Positions 4,857 to 6,710 of a DNA stretch of 6,710 nucleotides are shown here, in pieces (position 1 is the first letter of the stretch; every line of letters begins with the position of its first letter). Below the pieces are notes generated by a model. That model was not told the origin of the DNA. It saw only the letters and a program-made list of their open reading frames with translations, and searched no databases. The stretch lies in contig JASHSZ010000262.1 in assembly GCA_030040815.1 (NCBI GenBank), positions 1 through 6,710 on the forward strand. The letters are read 5' to 3'. The DNA comes from Streptosporangiaceae bacterium (GTDB lineage Bacteria; Actinomycetota; Actinomycetes; Streptosporangiales; Streptosporangiaceae). The position numbers were made by a program, and so were the translations under genes.

Positions 4857-6710
4857 CTACGATCCAGAGCTTGGCTCATGAGAAGCGGCCCGCGGCACCC
4901 CCGCATGAGCGGCCGGATCTACGTCAGATTGGGTGCGCACCCGCTGCCGGGTATTGGCGGCGTACGGCGCTAGCCGTTGATCCAGCTCGGCGACCGGGCG
5001 CCGGGTCTTGCTGCGCACGTAACCGAGGCCCCCGGCGAGCCAGGCTAGTTCCGGCGTCCGCCAGACGGCCTGGACCGCGACATAGATGGCGCAGCCGACC
5101 AAAGCGACCGCGACGATGCCCAGACGGGCCTCGATGGGACGGACCAGCCAGTGCTGGACGGCCGTGGCGGCGAGCCAGGACGGACCGGCCATGACCGCGG
5201 CGCCGACCAGGAACCTGCCCACCGACGGCGCCAGGCGCTGGCTGCCGGTGTGGCTGACCTGTCGCCACAGCCGAATGGTCAGGTGGCAGGCCGCCACGGT
5301 CACCGCCACCGAGAAGGCCAGCCCCAGCGCGAGGATGACGCTGGAGCCGTGGACTAGCAGCGCGGCGCTGGCCAGCCCCAGGCAGATGACGGCCTGGACC
5401 AGCATGGACACCAGCGGCGAGCGCGTGTTCTTCCGCGCATAGAACGCGTAGGTGGCAATCATGAAGGCGGTCTGGCTGATCACGGCCAGCGACAGCGCAG
5501 CGAGCGAGAGCGCGACCATGGTGACGCCCGACGCGGTGTTCATCCGCCCGAAGGAGATGGCCTGGGCAAGCGGATGCGCCAGGACCAGGTATGCGACGGC
5601 CGCCGGGATGGCCACGAACAGCCCGAGGGCGAAACCGTTGACGAGGGTGTCACGGAATTGGGTCGTGTCCCCGTCCAGATACATCCTGGCCAGCCGGGGC
5701 AGCAGCGACAGGGCGACCGGGGTGGCGCCCACCGCGATCGCGAGGTAGTAGAAGTTCAGCGCGATCTGGAAGGCGACCACACCGCCCGGCAGTCGGTTGG
5801 CCACCGTCAGCAAGGTGAGCACCTGCAGGGCGAGCAGCCCGGCCTGTGCCAGCGAGGGCACCGCCCGCCGGACGACCACCCGGACCTCGGGGTCCCGCCA
5901 GCCCGGACGCGGGATGAGGACCGAACCAGCTCGCTTGGCCCCGTACCACTGAGTGGCGGCGTGCAGCACGACCGCGCCAGTGGAGCCGAGCCCGAGCAGC
6001 AGCATCTCGCCGGTCGGCACCTGATTCAGGTTCGTGTTCGTCCCGTAGAGCACGCCGGTGGCGAGCAGGACTGCGATCGTGCCGAGGTTCTCGATGGACG
6101 GAGCACCGGCGGCTAGGGCGAAGCGCTGGCGGGAGTTCATCACCGCGGTGGCGGTCCCGACCACGCCGTAGCAGAAGATCTGCGGGATGAACATGAGGAT
6201 CAGTAGCCTGCCGATGCGAACCTCTTCCGCGCCCGCCAGGTGAGCCCCGCCGCCCACGGCCGCGAACCCTAGTACCAGGGGGCCGAGGACCAGCGCTACC
6301 GGCGCCGCCACCAGCAGCGCGACCATGGTCATGCCGAGGAAGCCGCCGGCCACGCGTTCCGAGGCGCGGCGGTTCCCGGCGTCGATATGGCGCACGAGAG
6401 CCGGCACCAGCAGTGAGGAGAACAGCGAGCCGGCCAGGAACCCGTAGTAGATCAGGTTCGGCAGGGAGTTGGTGAGCTGGTAGGTGTTGCCGAAGAACGT
6501 GGGGCCCAGGACCGCCCCAATGCAGGCGAACCTGATCAGGCCGGTGACCCGGCTCAGGATGGTCCAGGCGGCCACTGTGAGCGAGTCGCCCGCTGCCGCG
6601 GTCGCCGAGGCGTTGTTGTTGTTGGTGGTGGTGCGGGGGTGGGCGGGGGTGGGGGCGGGCTGGGGGGTGAGGTCGGGGTGGCCGGGTGCGCGGCCGTTGC
6701 CGGCGGGTGG
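4857..6710 (-). CDS. MurJ/MviN-family lipid-linked precursor flippase (5' truncated by window edge)
   Basis: About 617 residues are visible, with some 13-14 hydrophobic helices spread over visible residues ~46-550 and a polar C-terminal tail of ~65. This fits the MurJ branch of the MOP flippase superfamily, which moves undecaprenyl-PP-linked units across the membrane. Landmarks are SRVTGLIR (53-60, holding the two arginines conserved in helix 1), LGPTFFGNTYQ (68-78), SLPNLIYYGFLAGSLFSSLLVP (starting at 82) and IPQIFCYGVVGTATAVMNSR in the middle. A GTG at 6575 could be taken as the start, but it falls inside helix 1, has no ribosome site, and the preceding codons read GDSLT, part of the family's usual opening. 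The frame stays open to the window end with no start codon, giving a Pro/Thr/Asn-rich extension, so the true start is outside. Unlike mycobacterial MurJ homologues with pseudokinase and extracellular domains, it ends shortly after the last helices. Its position suggests it serves polysaccharide export rather than peptidoglycan; this is inference. Confidence 0.9.
   Translation of the reverse strand, partial: PPAGNGRAPGHPDLTPQPAPTPAHPRTTTNNNNASATAAAGDSLTVAAWTILSRVTGLIRFACIGAVLGPTFFGNTYQLTNSLPNLIYYGFLAGSLFSSLLVPALVRHIDAGNRRASERVAGGFLGMTMVALLVAAPVALVLGPLVLGFAAVGGGAHLAGAEEVRIGRLLILMFIPQIFCYGVVGTATAVMNSRQRFALAAGAPSIENLGTIAVLLATGVLYGTNTNLNQVPTGEMLLLGLGSTGAVVLHAATQWYGAKRAGSVLIPRPGWRDPEVRVVVRRAVPSLAQAGLLALQVLTLLTVANRLPGGVVAFQIALNFYYLAIAVGATPVALSLLPRLARMYLDGDTTQFRDTLVNGFALGLFVAIPAAVAYLVLAHPLAQAISFGRMNTASGVTMVALSLAALSLAVISQTAFMIATYAFYARKNTRSPLVSMLVQAVICLGLASAALLVHGSSVILALGLAFSVAVTVAACHLTIRLWRQVSHTGSQRLAPSVGRFLVGAAVMAGPSWLAATAVQHWLVRPIEARLGIVAVALVGCAIYVAVQAVWRTPELAWLAGGLGYVRSKTRRPVAELDQRLAPYAANTRQRVRTQSDVDPAAHAGVPRAASHEPSSGS
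6612..6632. repeat. Trinucleotide repeat (GTT)4(GGT)3
   Basis: On the + strand GTT occurs four times (6612-6623) and then GGT three times (6624-6632). Read on the coding minus strand this gives Thr-Thr-Thr-Asn-Asn-Asn-Asn in the N-terminal extension of the flippase. Length change by whole units would keep the reading frame. Confidence 0.75.
6635..6678 (+). other. Dense G-run tract, potential G-quadruplex
   Basis: The + strand carries seven G-runs in 44 bases: 6635-6639, 6641-6643, 6645-6649, 6651-6655, 6657-6659, 6662-6667 and 6675-6678. The first five are separated by single bases (T or C) and the sixth by two. Four or more runs of at least three G with one-base loops is the classic pattern for a stable quadruplex. 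It lies in the template strand of the flippase gene and encodes its Pro/Ala/Thr/His-rich N-terminal part. Confidence 0.65.

Noticed and set aside
5574..6116. Open frame of 180 codons on the + strand
   Set aside because: Antisense to the flippase; its translation is Arg/Gln/Gly/Asp-rich and has no motif, signal or ribosome site.
1..6710. Mobile element, CRISPR, tRNA, toxin-antitoxin or defence system
   Set aside because: No transposase or integrase motif, spaced repeat array, tRNA-like cloverleaf or nuclease/toxin gene was seen; all coding space is filled by polysaccharide-type genes.

Overview
The window looks like part of a cell-surface or exopolysaccharide biosynthesis locus from a high-GC actinobacterium. 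This is inferred from the strongly GC-biased third codon positions, the frequent GTG and TTG starts, and the protein style; no taxonomic marker gene is present. All genes lie on the minus strand, so transcription runs from the right edge to the left edge.

In transcription order the genes are: a MurJ/MviN-family lipid-linked precursor flippase, cut at its 5' end by the right edge (4857-6710); a 202-bp gap that probably carries the promoter of the next group; a Gfo/Idh/MocA NAD(P)-dependent sugar dehydrogenase (3587-4654); a DegT/DnrJ/EryC1-type PLP sugar aminotransferase (2407-3594); a small membrane-anchored sugar-1-phosphate transferase that starts the lipid-linked repeat unit (1742-2410); a multi-pass Wzy/WaaL-like polymerase (201-1745); a 73-bp gap with an 11-bp direct repeat; and the first ~42 codons of a Wzz-like chain-length/co-polymerase protein (1-127), cut by the left edge.

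Together these make a nearly complete Wzx/Wzy-type pathway. The dehydrogenase and aminotransferase probably make a 3-amino nucleotide sugar. The phosphotransferase loads the first sugar phosphate on undecaprenyl phosphate, the MurJ-like protein would flip the finished lipid-linked unit, Wzy polymerises it and Wzz sets chain length. Glycosyltransferases and the rest of the sugar-nucleotide pathway are not in view.

The four middle genes are chained by overlapping stop/start codons (TTGGCTGA, TTGA, ATGA), two of them with TTG starts, which suggests tight translational coupling. The most notable points are the MurJ-family protein in the place where a Wzx flippase is expected, its Pro/Thr/Asn-rich N-terminal extension over a very G-rich, G-quadruplex-like stretch, and repeats in the two non-coding gaps. 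No mobile element, CRISPR array, tRNA or rRNA was seen.
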